A stretch of 64,000 nt of DNA. Source: Puccinellia tenuiflora (lineage: Eukaryota > Streptophyta > Magnoliopsida > Poales > Poaceae). The notes under the pieces are model-generated. The model searched no databases and was not told the origin of the DNA. It worked only from the letters and a program-made list of their open reading frames with translations. Both the position numbers and the translations under genes were made by a program. This document shows, piece by piece, positions 52,902 through 64,000 of the stretch. Numbering within the stretch: position 1 is the stretch's first letter; each line of letters starts with the position of its first letter. The stretch is taken from positions 124,001 to 188,000 of the forward strand of contig QRDG01000527.1 of the NCBI GenBank assembly GCA_012064385.1, read 5' to 3'.

Positions 52902-55564
52902 CTACACTGCAGACTCCGACTGCGAGCGACTCTTCTTGGAGGCTAACTCTGCAGCCCTGGCAAGCTTCTTCTCAAAGGTATCAATTAGCTTAACAGCTAA
53001 CTGACTCGCTTTCGCCTTGACGCTGTTTAGCGACTTGGTCTTGCCATCGGGCTTTCGAGGAAAGTCGCTGACAACTGCCTCGAAGTCGCCTGCAACCTCA
53101 TGACCAAGCAAAAGCCGGAAAGTGAACTCTGAGCCGCGTACCGTCTGAGCACGCGTGTAGTCCGCTAAGGTGGTCGCCTCGCCTTCAAACGGGGCCGCAA
53201 GTCCATCAACATCGGCCGGCAACGCCTGGTTGGGGAAGATGCCCCGATGCACACTCGCCAGGGCATCTTTCGACTTCTGCAGCGCCGCTGAAGATTGCTG
53301 CAGTGCAGTCGAAGCATACGCATGGGCGCGGTCAACGAAGCCAACAGCCGTCTCCAGGTCGATACTCTCACTGGAAGTATCCTCTGGAGGAGCGCCTCCG
53401 CACGGCTCTGAGCAACGAAGATGACCACACGTGACACATCCGAAGTCAACACAAGACAAAGTAGGCAGTGAGCCGAGATACTTACTTCCGATTACATGGG
53501 CGAGTCCGAGCAAGCGTTCAACCTGGGTCTTCTCTAGTTCACCCCGGGTTTGCTCACGCTCTTGAGCTGCACCCAGGGACTTTTCCAGCTCGGCGACCCG
53601 TCTCGCCAGACTCTCCCTTTCACCTGTGAATCACCGGATCAAAGTCAAAAACAAAGATAGTCGACACAACTCCTGAATGCACGGGTTGGTGCTCACTGTT
53701 GGCTCGCTCCAGAGCACTGCGGAGTCGACCCTCCTCCTTCTCCATGCGCATGAAGGACTTGGCTCCCTCCAGCAGCTGGCGACAAAAAGGCTGTGCAAAG
53801 GAGCAAAAGCGTCAATCTGTGCCCGACTATCCTAGTCACGCACATCTTCGGGGGCTACTCCCATCGGGAGCGCTGTTCGCGCACCCGACACAACAATCTG
53901 CAAGGTCCAGACAGAGTATACTTACGTGCCCAAGCAGCTCAGCATCCACTGCAGTTGTATCAGCAGCTCTTTCTGGCCCCTTGGAGGTTGACGTCTTCAA
54001 CGTCAAGGGATTATTGGCCTCAGGCGCCTCTTCGGGTGCCCCAGTGGTTCGCTCCGGGACAGCCGCGGATTGATGTTCCTCTTCTCGAGGCGAAGAGCCA
54101 TCTCCACCAGTGTGATGGCTGTGTAAAGAAGCAAAACTTCAGAAAAGCGTCCGAGGAGTCGAAAGAAGAACAAAGACAAAAAGGCGTACTCGCAGAGGCT
54201 TACCTGTTGACATCTTCATCCTCGCTGCTCATGGGAGGAGATGCCATCCCCCCAAACCCAGCGGGCGGCGCTGAATTCAGTGGAGACACGAACAGCGGAT
54301 CTACCGGCTCACTCGCATCGGAGGATGAGTCGCGGGCTTCCTTGTCCTCCGCAACCACTTCCTTCAAAGGAGACGACCCCGAGGTGGAGTCGACATTCCT
54401 TCGTCTTAGCCGCTTCCGCAGCGGCTCTTCGTCTTCATCATCCTCTTCCACTTCCTCATTCGGCGAGTGAGCAGAAGGGAGTTCATCTTCATCGTCGTCC
54501 TGCTCGACGACTGTGGCCTCGTCGTGAGGTCCATTCTCCATCAGCGGAGGAAGGCTCACATAAGCCCTTCGATCCTGACGAGCAGCGAGGAGAAAAGCGA
54601 GTCAAGAAAAACAGTCGACTAAAGCAAAGCAAAGAGAATTCAAGGTGCTTACCTCAGGCACGGGATTGTTTGGCCCATATGGTTCGACCGGGCAGCTAAC
54701 GTTGCACGGATCGGCGGCCCGAAGGCTGGTGATGTTCTTCACCTTAGTCGCGATCTGTGCGTCATCAAGCGAGGTGTCGACTGCAAGCTCCCACATTGGC
54801 TCGCGTCGACTCAGCGGCTGCACCTTCAGCTTGTGGAAAGTCGCGATAAGGTGAATGCCACCTGTCTCGCGTCCGAGCGTCGTCAGCAACCCGCGGAGCA
54901 GCGCCAGCAGTGGCTTGGTCGACTCCTTGTCCTCCTTTGACAGAGGGTGCGACCAGGCCTTGGTCCTTCGCAGAGGTCGATCAGCGGCGAACTCGGGAAG
55001 GCCTTCTTGGTCCCACTTGATGTAGAACCATTTCTTCCGCCAGTTCTGGACGGAGTCGGATTTCTTCAGCTGGAAGAAGCACGTGTCGCCGCGCAGCTGG
55101 ATTCCGAAGCCGCCCACGGGGAACGTCTGCTTCGACCGCCCCACCATCCGTCGCACCATGAAGAGCGACTTCCACAGGTTCCAGTTGGGTGCGATCCCCA
55201 AAAAGCACTCGCATAACACAATAAAACTCGCGATGTTCAATACGCTGTTGGGATTCAGATCATGGATCTGAATCCCATAGGCGTAAAGAAGACCACGAAC
55301 AAAATCGTGGATGGGGAACCCGAAGCCCCGTGGAAGGAATTCCACGAAGCACACGCGCTCCCCATCGCGAGGAGAGGGGATCACATCCTTACCGGGGGCG
55401 CGCGTCGTCGCCGTGCTCGTCGGCGGCAGCAATCCTTGTTCGCGGAGGGTGTCCAGCTCCGCCGCCTTCACGGACGATTTCCCCCAGTCGCCCTCCAACT
55501 TCTTCATGCCGGCGTCGTCGCCGGCGGCGGAGCCTTCCGCTCCCTTCACCCTCTTCTGGCCCAT
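52902..55564 (-). CDS. Antisense gene 1 of the Tat element, six exons (Transposase_28-like)
   Basis: Exons read by eye on the minus strand: 54653-55564, 54204-54574, 53926-54118, 53697-53790, 53486-53623 and 52902-53407. All introns are GT-AG, most with GTAAG/GTGAG donors, and phases agree across each join, giving 737 codons. Exon 1 starts MGQKRVKGAEGS and holds the 'putative gypsy type transposon' domain (Transposase_28: FLPRGFGFPIHDFVRGLLYA, FFQLKKSDSVQNWRKKWFYI). Exon 2 is acidic with a basic patch (EEPLRKRLRRRN, a possible nuclear signal). Exons 4-6 are coiled coil (RRVAELEKSLGAAQEREQ) and helical. The protein's role in Tat elements is unknown. The domain name is from memory; the splice model is inference, but finding no stops in 738 codons over six joins is strong support. 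Confidence 0.8.
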
Positions 55565-56528
55565 GGTGCTAGCGGGGGAGGAGAGAGTTTCTGGTGAACT
55601 GGGCGCAAGGGCAGCAATGGAGGAACAGCACTGGAGGAGAAAGCAGAGGAGATGGCGGCGAAATGAGGAAGGCGTGAACTATTCCCCACCGCGGTGAAAA
55701 TTATGTACCACGGGGTCAGTTCATCCTGGCCGTCCTCCACGACGCGGCAAATTCGAGGCAACATCCGGCCGTCCACGTGTCGCGCGGAGATAGCAACCGT
55801 CGCCGGCCACGCCGCCCACTACGCGCGGGAATCGAGGCGCCATCATCATACCACGAAAATTTCGCGCCCAACGGTCAGAACAGTCAATACTGACACCGGG
55901 ACCACTCTGTTACGTCCCATCGGATGCAGAGCACGCCGAAAACGTCAGCCCTGACGTCATCAGCGGAGGCGTGTCAAGTAAGCTAACGGGCTGATGGAGC
56001 ACCCGGACAGTTTTTTCGAGTGCAACAAGGAACAGTAAGCTCTGAGAGCTGAGTCGACTCGATAATCCATTCGAGTGAGACAAGTACATAGTAAGCTTTA
56101 CAAAGCTGATGACACCCGAATTCATCATTCGAGTGGACTCCAACCAGTAAGCTTTCAGAGCTGAGTTTAAGTCGATTCCGTAGGCCATCAAGGCTGAGTA
56201 CAAAGTAAGTCGAAAAAGGCCAGTTTTGACTTGGGCATTTCGAGTCATCTTTTTACTCCCATCGGGAGCGGGCTTTTCGACTGAAGAAAAATTGAGTTTA
56301 ACCTCAATTGCAAGCAATTCAGCTTAATCTCGGGGGCTACTCCCATCGGGAGCGCTGTTCGCGCACCCGATGACTAAGGACAACGACAGTCGAAAGCTGG
56401 CGAGTCAAGAAGATCATGAAGCGCACTCGATTATCCAAGACAGTAGCAGCCGAAGATTGGCTCGTGAAGGAGTCAGGTGGCGTGCCCGGAGGAAGGAGTC
56501 CTTTACTCGACTCTGCGATTCGACTAAG

Positions 56529-56542
56529 CACTCGGGGGCTAC
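56529..56542 (+). other. Polypurine-type motif before the 3' LTR
   Basis: The sequence cactcgggggctac lies directly before TGTCGTGG of the 3' LTR. It shares cactcgggggct with each half-unit of the 112-bp array. Confidence 0.65.
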
Positions 56543-56959
56543 TGTCGTGGGGCTACCTTTCGGGTACCCCACGGTGGTAGTACCTGGGTCACGCCAAAGG
56601 AGGCCCATGAAGTGTACCATGTGGCCCAAGTAGCCGGGGAAGCCGGTGATGATCTCCTTATTTGTAACGTGCAATCCGCACCGTCCACCCGAGACCTGGC
56701 CTGTGATATAAAGGCCAGGAGGGTGCGTCGTCTAGAAAAGGGGAAGCAGCACACAAACCCTAGCGGGATTGCATCTCGCCATTGTAGCCACCTTGATAAT
56801 TCCATACAAGCAGGAGTAGGTCTTTACCTCACCTCGAGGGGCCGAACCTGGGTAAACTCGCCCCCTGTTAGCCGTCTTAGCCACCAACGTTCATACTCTC
56901 TCCCCCTCAATCAACCCGGGGTACACAACCTTGGGATTTGCCGAGTCCACTACTCGTCA
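56543..56959 (+). repeat. 3' LTR of the Tat element
   Basis: It is 417 bp, TGTCGTGGGG to ACTCGTCA, and differs from the 5' LTR by about a dozen bases, among them a cluster at 'ctagaaaaggggaagc' where the others have 'ctaggtcaagcaagc'. Confidence 0.92.
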
Positions 56960-58013
56960 CCTCACATAGGGTTCCTAATTCTAAGCCTATTAACAAAGAA
57001 CCGATCACAAAGAGGGAGTCTAATCACAAACAGGATGGAAAACATCACCTCAGCGGTGAGAGCACAAGGAATTGTTGAAGGAGGTGATGGAGAAGCCTTC
57101 TCTTCACTTGTTTAATTGTTTTCCCACCCCTCTCGTTCCTCCTTTGATGTCCCTTCTTCCTTATCCTCCTCTTGGTCCTCTTTTTCTTCTTCAAGCTCAG
57201 GACATGGCTGTACTAGCAGGTGAGAGAGGAGGTGATGCAGCTGGAAGGGTCCAGGGAAGAAGAGGGGTGGAGAGGGGAGGCTCCATGGAGAGAAGAGAGA
57301 GCTCACGGTGATGGAGAGAGGGAGGAGTAGTTGTTTGGGGAATGTGAAAAAAGAAAGGTTTAGTAAAAATATTTTCAAAGAACAAAACAATCATGGCCAT
57401 AGAAAATGGGATAAGCCATGTCGGATGCATTCAGACTGCGTTTTCTGCAAATGAGTAGTCCATTTTGATTGTTTCGACAAGCCCAACACAATCGTAGAAT
57501 TGGATAATTAAAAAGAGGTTTGTTTTGAAATATCACATGTAGCTGTGACGAAAGAGGTACGACGAAGTCGTAGAATTAATTTATACCATCTTTGATATGA
57601 ATAAAGGAGTATTCAACGATCCAATGCCCCGGAGAGATGCCCTCGCGACCATCTCTGGTTTGAAATTCAATAAGGATAGATAAAATGCTGCCGGTGGCGA
57701 TGGCACAAACTGTTAAGGGAAGAAAATACCTGGGAAAAATGGGGTGTTACACATGCCGGAGTTTGGAACATTCTGATCGCGGTTGAAATTGGTCCGAAGA
57801 TAGCTTATCCTTATTGTTATCCTATTTTATGTTCGCAACCTCAGTTGATTAGTGGTGCGGGTCTCCTGTCAGAAAGTGATCAGGACAACATGCAGCACGT
57901 ACTTGTTCCGCACAGCTGCAGGAGGGCAAAGGTTTCTTTTGGTCTGGGCAACTTCCATGTACGTTAACTGAAGGGAGGAATTTGTAAACTCTTATTGCTG
58001 GAAGTAAAATAAC
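56960..58013. other. No recognised gene
   Basis: The segment 57110-57330 is CT-rich then GA-rich with no domain in any frame. The part 57700-58013 may belong to the LINE fragment that follows but is too decayed to align by eye. Confidence 0.45.
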
Positions 58014-58362
58014 TCCCATTATGTTGAAGGTGTTAGACAGGGAGATCCTATTTCTCCCATTCTGTTTAATCTCATAGCAGATGTCTTCACCAAAATGCTC
58101 ATTAGGGCAGCAAACAGTAACCTAATCTCGCCTTTTACATGGGTTTAATAGAACTGGGGTCATAAGCTTGCAGTATGCTGATGATACCCTGCTCTTCCTT
58201 CAGAATCATAGCACTGGTGCTATGAATCTGAAATGGCTACTTTCCTGCTTTGACTAGATTTCTGGGCTAAGGATTAATTTTCATAAATGTGATCTAGTTC
58301 CCATTAATGTTCCTGAGGAGGATGCCCAGAGATTTTCTCAAATCTTGAGTTGTAGACTTGGT
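58014..58362 (+). pseudogene. LINE reverse-transcriptase fragment
   Basis: Broken frames show the core of an L1-type reverse transcriptase: YVEGVRQGDPISPILFNLIA, then after stops and a shift LQYADDTLLFLQNHS (catalytic YADD), then GLRINFHKCDLV. Stops occur within the domain. A Copia-type LTR begins at 58366 and cuts the fragment off. Confidence 0.82.
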
Positions 58363-58365
58363 GAG

Positions 58366-60828
58366 TGAAAGAGCATGGTTGCCCCCATATGTTGTTTTGG
58401 TAATTAATGACAATCTCTATGGACTAATGTGTGCTTTGAGTTATATTTGTAGTGTTTGTCCATAAGGAATGCTTGGACTCCATATGTTGGAGTCAAGGCT
58501 AAAAGAAGAAGATTATATGTTGATCAAGGCTAAGTGCAAGTTGATCAACATACAAGATAAGGGCATGTGAAGATATGCGAAAGAGTGCCTCTCCCATCTT
58601 GGTGTATGGGGGAGCAATACGCGAGGCTTCACCAAGAGGAGCGCAATCAAGAAAGTGTTGGCCCGTATGGAATGCTTGAACTCCATATGTTGGAGTCGAA
58701 GCTAAAAGGAGAAGATTATAGGTTGATCAAGGCTAAGTGCAAGTTGATCAACATACAAGATAAGGGCAAGTGAAGATATGCGAAAGAGTGTCTCTCCCAT
58801 ATTGGTGTATGAGGGAGCAACACGCGAGGCTTCACCAAGCGGAGCGCAATCAAGAAAGGTGATCCACTTGAGAGGAGATCAAGATCGTCATCATCTAGCT
58901 GAAGTGGAATGCGCAAAGCAAAGGTATGATCTTGATAGGTTTCTATTTTACCGGTCTCGCGGTGTAGTTGGGAGACCGGGTTTTAGGATAGGTAACCGTA
59001 CTATCAAGAGGGGCTCTCGAGTGAGCTTTAGCGTATCGATCATAGAGAGCTCAAACCTTTGCATCATTGGCATCATCTTTATTGGTTCTTATTTGTCTCT
59101 TATCATGATGTGGTCTTGGTGCTTGTCGTGCTTGTCATGACAAGGCCAAGCTCATCGAAAACGGTTTTCATATGCGTCTTCCATTGCGTTTTCGATATTA
59201 GAAATATTATCGGTTTGTCCTTGAGAAATTATCCACACATACATGTGTTGAGAATTTATCTCTTAGTTGTTTTCAAATATTTCCAAGGATAGCTACTATC
59301 ATCCTCTTTCCAACCAAAATTGGTTTCACCTCTTTCGGACTTCATTTGCAAAAGATATGACGGTTCCGGTTTGCAAGAGAGAGGTTTAACATTTCCTAAT
59401 TTTTTATTATAATATTTTGTTGGACTATGATGTTTCTATGCATAATCTTGTAGTGCTCGTTGTGGTGATTCCAACGAGCCCAAGATCGTCGAAAACGGAG
59501 TCCGGATGCAAAAGATATTGCAATTTCAGTTTCGCCGTTTTGGCTAGGCCAGCATGGCCGGCCCAATGGCCGGCCCCATGGCCGGGGGCTCTCTGTTTGC
59601 TGGCCAGCCATCATGGCCGGGCTATGGCCGGCCTGGCCGGCCTCCCTCCTCCGGCTGCCCGAAAATTGGCCTAACGGCCATATTTTTGGCTCCCTTTTTA
59701 AGGGTCTTCGTCCCCATTTCATCCCTAACCTTTTGCCACTTCTTGAGCTGTTTTTCCCCTCCATTGTTGACCCTCTTGAGCTTGGCTATCTCTCAATCCC
59801 TCCAATAGTTCTTGCTAGTTTTTGAGGAAAAGAGAGAGGAGGTCTAGATCCGCGTTTCCACCGATCGATTTCTCCTCTAAGTGAGGGGAACACTTTGGAT
59901 CTAGATCTTTGGAGTTTCTTGGTGTTTCTCCTTGTTCTTCCTCTCAAATCCCTCCCAAACATTAGTTGCTTTGGTTGGATTCGGGTTGGAAGAACTTGAC
60001 CACTTAGTGTGTTCGTGCCATTGCATTAGTTGCATCGGTTTGAGTTCTCCACGGTGATTCGTGGAAAGTGAAGTTGAGAAGCTTGTTACTCTTGGGTACT
60101 TTGGTGCCCTAGAGCTTGTTCCTCTAGGGCACGTTGGTACCCTAGACGGTTGTTGATTTCTCGGAGTCTTGGTGGCTCACGAGATTTGTTGGGAGCCTCC
60201 AATTGTGGAGTGTGGCTCAACCTTGTTTGCTTCGGAGCTTTGGTAGCTACGAAGACATTGCCGGGAGCCACCAATTGAGTTGTGGTGTGTGCCTCGACCT
60301 TGGGCATCGAGTCTTTGTGGCTCGGTGCATTTGGTGAAGACCCTCCAACTTGTGGTGTGAGCTTCATCCTTGTAAAGGTTCTAGTTGTCAACCTCAACGG
60401 CAACATAGTGACAAGTGCCTCGCCACATTGGTGGTAAGACACAACGGAGATACGGTGTGCCATATCAAGGCTACTCGGTGTTTCACATTGGTGAACACCG
60501 CGCCGCTCCAACGGAGACTAGCTTCCATTGGGAAGTGAACTTCGGGATAAATCATCGTCTCCAAGTGCCTCGGTATTTCTATCCCGAGCTTCTTACTTAT
60601 GCTATTTACTTTGTGATAGACATCGAGCTTAAAGTCATATATCTTGCTATCACCTAGTTGATTATATTGCTTAGCATAAGTGTTGGTGCACATAGGTGAA
60701 CCTAGCTAGTTTAGGTTTTGGCTTGATAAATTAAACGTTAGTTTTATTCCGCATTTATTCAAGTCTTAACCGTAATAATTTTAAATCGCCTATTCACCCC
60801 CCCTCTAGGCGACATCCGTGTCCTTTCA
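58366..60828 (+). repeat. 5' LTR of the Copia-type element, 2,463 bp
   Basis: It starts TGAAAGAGC and ends GTCCTTTCA. A 203-bp unit is tandemly duplicated near its start (58466-58668 and 58669-58860). A run of GGCC palindromes lies at 59548-59645. The right border is fixed by the primer site two bases downstream; the left border is set by the inverted TGAAAG. Confidence 0.82.
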
Positions 60829-60830
60829 AT

Positions 60831-60842
60831 TGGTATCAGAGC
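60831..60842 (+). other. Primer-binding site, initiator tRNA-Met type
   Basis: The sequence tggtatcagagc is the standard complement of the 3' end of plant initiator tRNA-Met. It lies two bases after the LTR. Confidence 0.92.
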
Positions 60843-60883
60843 GGGTTCTCTCTTTATAGGGCTTCACGGCCTATAGAGTAAAG

Positions 60884-62988
60884 ATGTCGTCTAGTGGTTT
60901 AGTGCACAATGCTTCTTTAATATTCGATGGCACTAATTATAATGATTGGAGAAATCGCATGCTAGACTATTTTCGGGACATTGATCCATATATAGAGGAA
61001 ATTCTAGATATGGGTTTTTCTCCTCTAGATGATGAGGAAAATTCTTATCTAGATGATGGAGCTTCTAAGTGATTTTCAAGTCTTTGAGTAATGCAGTTGC
61101 TTTGTCGATCTCTCCTTATCGGAATGGCCATGAGCTATGGACCAAGGTTAAAGACAATTATGGTGTGTCCATGGATAGTGAGAATGATTGCTCTCACTCC
61201 ACCTCCGGGCGTAATGAGTTCTCAACTTCTTCTACCTCACCTACATGTGGCAAGCCACAAACTAATGCAATGGTGAGTAGGGATAAATTTTGCAATAATG
61301 ATAGTGAGCTTCTTTTAGATAATATTTCATCTCTATCTTATTGCAATGATTTATCCTTGGACTTAAACACATCTAGCACTTTAAATGTTTCACATGCTTG
61401 TGTTGATAGTCCTTCCATATCTTCAAAAAATTACTTATATAAATCTAATGATGATGAAGAGTATATAGTTGACTATGAAGAGTGGAATGGTTGAACGTGC
61501 TCTTCAAAATGATAAAAATGCTCATGATAGTTTCATAGAATTCATAACTACCTTTGTTGGGTACAAGCAAGAATTAGATGATTTGGAAGCACGTGAAGAT
61601 GAAAGTCTTCGCCGCGAACGTGGTTATGCGAACACGATCGTGGATCTTAAGGAAGCTCTTGAAGAAGAACAAACCACCAAGAAATCTCTTGAGGAGACAC
61701 TTACTCTAGAGTTATCTAAAGTAAATGAAACCCATGATAGAGCTCTCAAGGTGGCTAATGATTTTAAAATAAAAATGATGAGCTTGTTGTTGAAATTGCT
61801 AGACTTCTTGAGGCTAATGTGAAATTTGAAAAGGATGTCAAGTCCTTGGAAGTTTCTCTTGCACATCTCACCAAGTCTCATGATCAACTCCAAACTCAAT
61901 TACAAAAAGAGCCTCCTACTTGTTCTCCCATTGCTACTAATGTTGATGTTTGTGCTACTAACTCTATTTCTTGTGAAGCATCCATTTTAAAGGAGAATGT
62001 TGAGCTAAGGGCTCAACTTAAATTGCTAACTAGCAATTATGAGATATTAGAAGAAAGCCATGAGAAGCTCTCGAGCTCTCATGAAGATCTTCTAGTATCT
62101 CATGATAAGCTTAAGTTAGCTCATGAGGCTAATTCTACCAAGGTAATACCTAGTGAGTCTCATGTGGACAATGGCACAACTTCTACTAAAAATGCTAAAA
62201 TGTCATGTGCTAGTACTTGTAATTCTTCATCTCACACTAATGCTAAATCATATGTTGAATTACATTTGGTGCCTAGTTGCTCTAACAATGAAGCTTCAAC
62301 TTCCACTAGTACTTGTGTAGCTACTAAACTTGTAGGGAAGACTAAAGAGCACAAGAAACAAGCCACTTCTTTGAAGAAAGATGTGGAGAAGCGACATAAA
62401 GGGAAGGCCACATTTGACAACATGTTGAGTGTGCAAAAATCCCCCAATGACAAGAGTGGACTTGGATTCAACTCTAATATCAAGAACAAGTCCAAGTGTA
62501 GCAATAAGAACGGCCAAGAACAAGTCAATCACTCGGCCAAGATTGTTTGCTTCAAGTGCAAAATTGAAGGGCATCATGTTAGGGATTGCCCAATGAAGAA
62601 GAAGCCTCTTAGTGAGAAGCAATTAGGGAAGCGGCCTATTGTTCAATCTCATGCTCAACCTCGGGTTGAACAAGGGCCACCTCCTAAGAAGACTCAAGTC
62701 ATTGCTCCTCAAGTCAAGGAGCCTATTAATAAGAAAGAAAAGAGTCGATATTGCTACTTATGCCGTGAGAAGGGTCACTTGGCTTCTTCATGCACAAACG
62801 GTACTCTATCCCACCCCATAATTATTGATGATGTCTATTCTCTTAGGAAGGATAGGGTTGGCAATGTGTTTGCCAAATATGTGGGGACTCAAAGTGGTGT
62901 CAAGAAAAGAACCATTTGGGTTGCCAAGCCTATTGTGACTAATCTCTTAGGACCCAACTTGGTTGGGGACCAACAAGCTCAAACTTGA
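60884..62988 (+). pseudogene. Copia-type gag, frameshifted
   Basis: The ATG at 60884 opens MSSSGLVHNASLIFDGTNYN and DWRNRMLDYFRDIDP, the usual N-terminus of Copia gag proteins. Coding sense changes frame near 61070, 61480 and 61820, with a stop at each change. The middle part is coiled coil (LEEEQTTKKSLEETLTLELS). The last frame (61819-62988) carries basic, Ser-rich sequence and two zinc knuckles, CFKCKIEGHHVRDC and CYLCREKGHLASSC, which bind RNA in related proteins. The frame ends at 62988 with no protease motif. Confidence 0.85.
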
Positions 62989-64000
62989 TCAATAGGTTGT
63001 GATGGAGGACATTGGAGACTTGGCTATCCTTGAAGAATTAAGGGATCTTCATGATTATTATTTCCACAAGCCAAGTCATTTGGATTATATTGTCATACCT
63101 CATATCCAATGCTCCTTCTTGCGGTAACTTATATTTAAATTATATATACATTGAAAGTTGCTTGCCCGCTAGCATGTGTTAGTTTTGTTCCTAGAATGTG
63201 GTTGTATATGTTGTGCTTATTACTTACCTTGAGCAATCAAGTTTGTGTATGTTAATGTGCGCTCCATATATGTGTAAACTTTGTGTTGAGTCCTTATTGG
63301 ATCTTGTGTTGATTTCAATGGGCTCTTTTGAGAGATTAATGGACTATCCCATTTTGGGTGAGTGATATGCTTTGTGCACTTCACTAACCTAAAATGTGTG
63401 TATATGAGGAACACCACCTAGTATTGATATATCAAGATTATCTAGTAACTTTGTGGTGTGTCATGCTCATGAGAAATTCAAATTCTATAACATCCATTAA
63501 TTTCTCTAGTTCGTTTTGTTTGCCTCTTGCTTAGATAATATGAATTATCACATTATGGGGGAGTAATAAGCTTTGTGCATATTACAATCCCACACAATGT
63601 GAACATTTGAGGTTTGCCACTTAGATTTGATGTTGTAAATTATCTTATTCCTATGTGGCATGTTTGCTCAAACAAGTTCCAATTTTTCATTTTGGTTATC
63701 CTTTGACTCTTGTTTGTGTGAGTTTTCTTGGTGTGGTTTTTCTCTAATATGCACTTCCATATATTATTTGAGAAACCATTTGTTCCATATTATTCTAACC
63801 ATGGCCTTGCCGGTTGGTTTGAATAGTTGGAACTACCAACAAACTTTATTAAAATATGGTATTTAATTTCTTATCTCTTGCCATATGTTTTATCTTGTGA
63901 GGATATTCGTTGATACCCCTATCACCGGAAAATAATCCCAAATGGTCATTGTCCTTGGACAATCCATATTTATGTTTGTGATAGAATATTTTTGATTATC
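62989..64000 (+). other. AT-rich non-coding part of the Copia-type element
   Basis: No pol motif is seen in any frame. A near-repeat, 'atgggggagtaataagctttgtgcatatta' near 63555 and 'ttttgggtgagtgatatgctttgtgcactt' near 63353, occurs about 200 bp apart. The gggggag run could act as a purine tract, but no LTR follows within the window. Confidence 0.5.

Larger units (their letters stand above)
43688..56959 (+). mobile_element. Tat-type Gypsy retrotransposon with antisense genes
   Basis: LTRs at 43688-44105 and 56543-56959 frame a primer site, gag-protease (44145-47447), RT/RNase H/second RNase H/integrase (to 50657), a 112-bp tandem repeat (50839-51790), and two minus-strand genes (51876-52757, 52902-55564). 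The second RNase H after the Ty3-type one and an antisense gene in the 3' region are known marks of the Tat lineage of plant Gypsy elements. The outer 5-bp flanks, TTTAG and CCTCA, do not match, so the two LTRs may not stem from one clean insertion. The LTRs differ by about a dozen bases over 418. One TAG lies between protease and RT. Confidence 0.92.
58366..64000 (+). mobile_element. Copia-type LTR retrotransposon, 5' part, runs off the window
   Basis: A long LTR (58366-60828), an initiator-Met primer site (60831-60842) and a gag with two CCHC knuckles (60884-62988) are in place. No protease, integrase or RT follows in the next kilobase; the sequence after gag is AT-rich and non-coding. The long LTR with TGAAAG/CTTTCA ends and the gag type resemble the SIRE/Maximus group of grass Copia elements. 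Missing pol after gag suggests a gag-only derivative, but the 3' end lies outside the window. Confidence 0.8.

Overview
The window looks like repeat-dense nuclear DNA from a large grass genome, most likely the wheat/barley/Aegilops group. That is an inference from the types of elements present (Stowaway MITEs, CACTA elements with TTAGTCCCGG subterminal repeats, Mutator-like elements, Tat-type Gypsy and long-LTR Copia elements). I found no host gene I would call with confidence, no rRNA or tRNA gene and no CRISPR array. Nearly every coding stretch belongs to a transposable element, and most are broken.

Left half (about 2.5-25.4 kb) is one old Mutator-like element (MULE), 2545-25398. It has a perfect 9-bp target duplication (AATTTCCCT) and related inverted ends. 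Its transposase lies on the minus strand and is split by later insertions: a gag-only LTR retrotransposon (2590-12811, duplication GAAGG) sits inside the left terminal repeat, a solo LTR (19186-21990, duplication CCTGC) interrupts the catalytic region, and a non-autonomous CACTA element (22670-24087) interrupts the N-terminal part. The LTR retrotransposon itself contains a second MULE (7181-12019, 9-bp duplication TAAATATTA) and a Stowaway MITE. The solo LTR contains a poly(A)-tailed retroposon (13-bp duplication). With the insertions removed, the outer MULE is about 8.4 kb, and a degraded GRF-type zinc-finger gene runs from its left end towards the transposase.

Middle (25.8-33.8 kb) is an 8,000-bp CACTA element (duplication CAC) with a decayed TNP2 transposase, 135-137-bp tandem repeats, a 19-bp AT-rich minisatellite holding an inserted Stowaway MITE, and a remnant of a second ORF. 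From 34 to 43.7 kb are sparse relics: LINE 3' ends, a 313-bp solo LTR (duplication CAATA), a 568-bp tandem duplication, a truncated LTR, and an extra LTR plus gag leader that stops at a single N (42445), probably an assembly gap.

Right part: 43688-56959 is a Gypsy element of Tat type. Its sense strand carries gag-protease and RT-RNaseH-second RNaseH-integrase in a single frame interrupted by one TAG. Its 3' part holds a 112-bp tandem repeat and two antisense genes whose splice sites, read by eye, join into uninterrupted frames of 737 and 269 codons. From 58366 to the window end is the 5' part of a Copia-type element with a 2.46-kb LTR, an initiator-Met primer site and a frameshifted gag, and no pol within the window.
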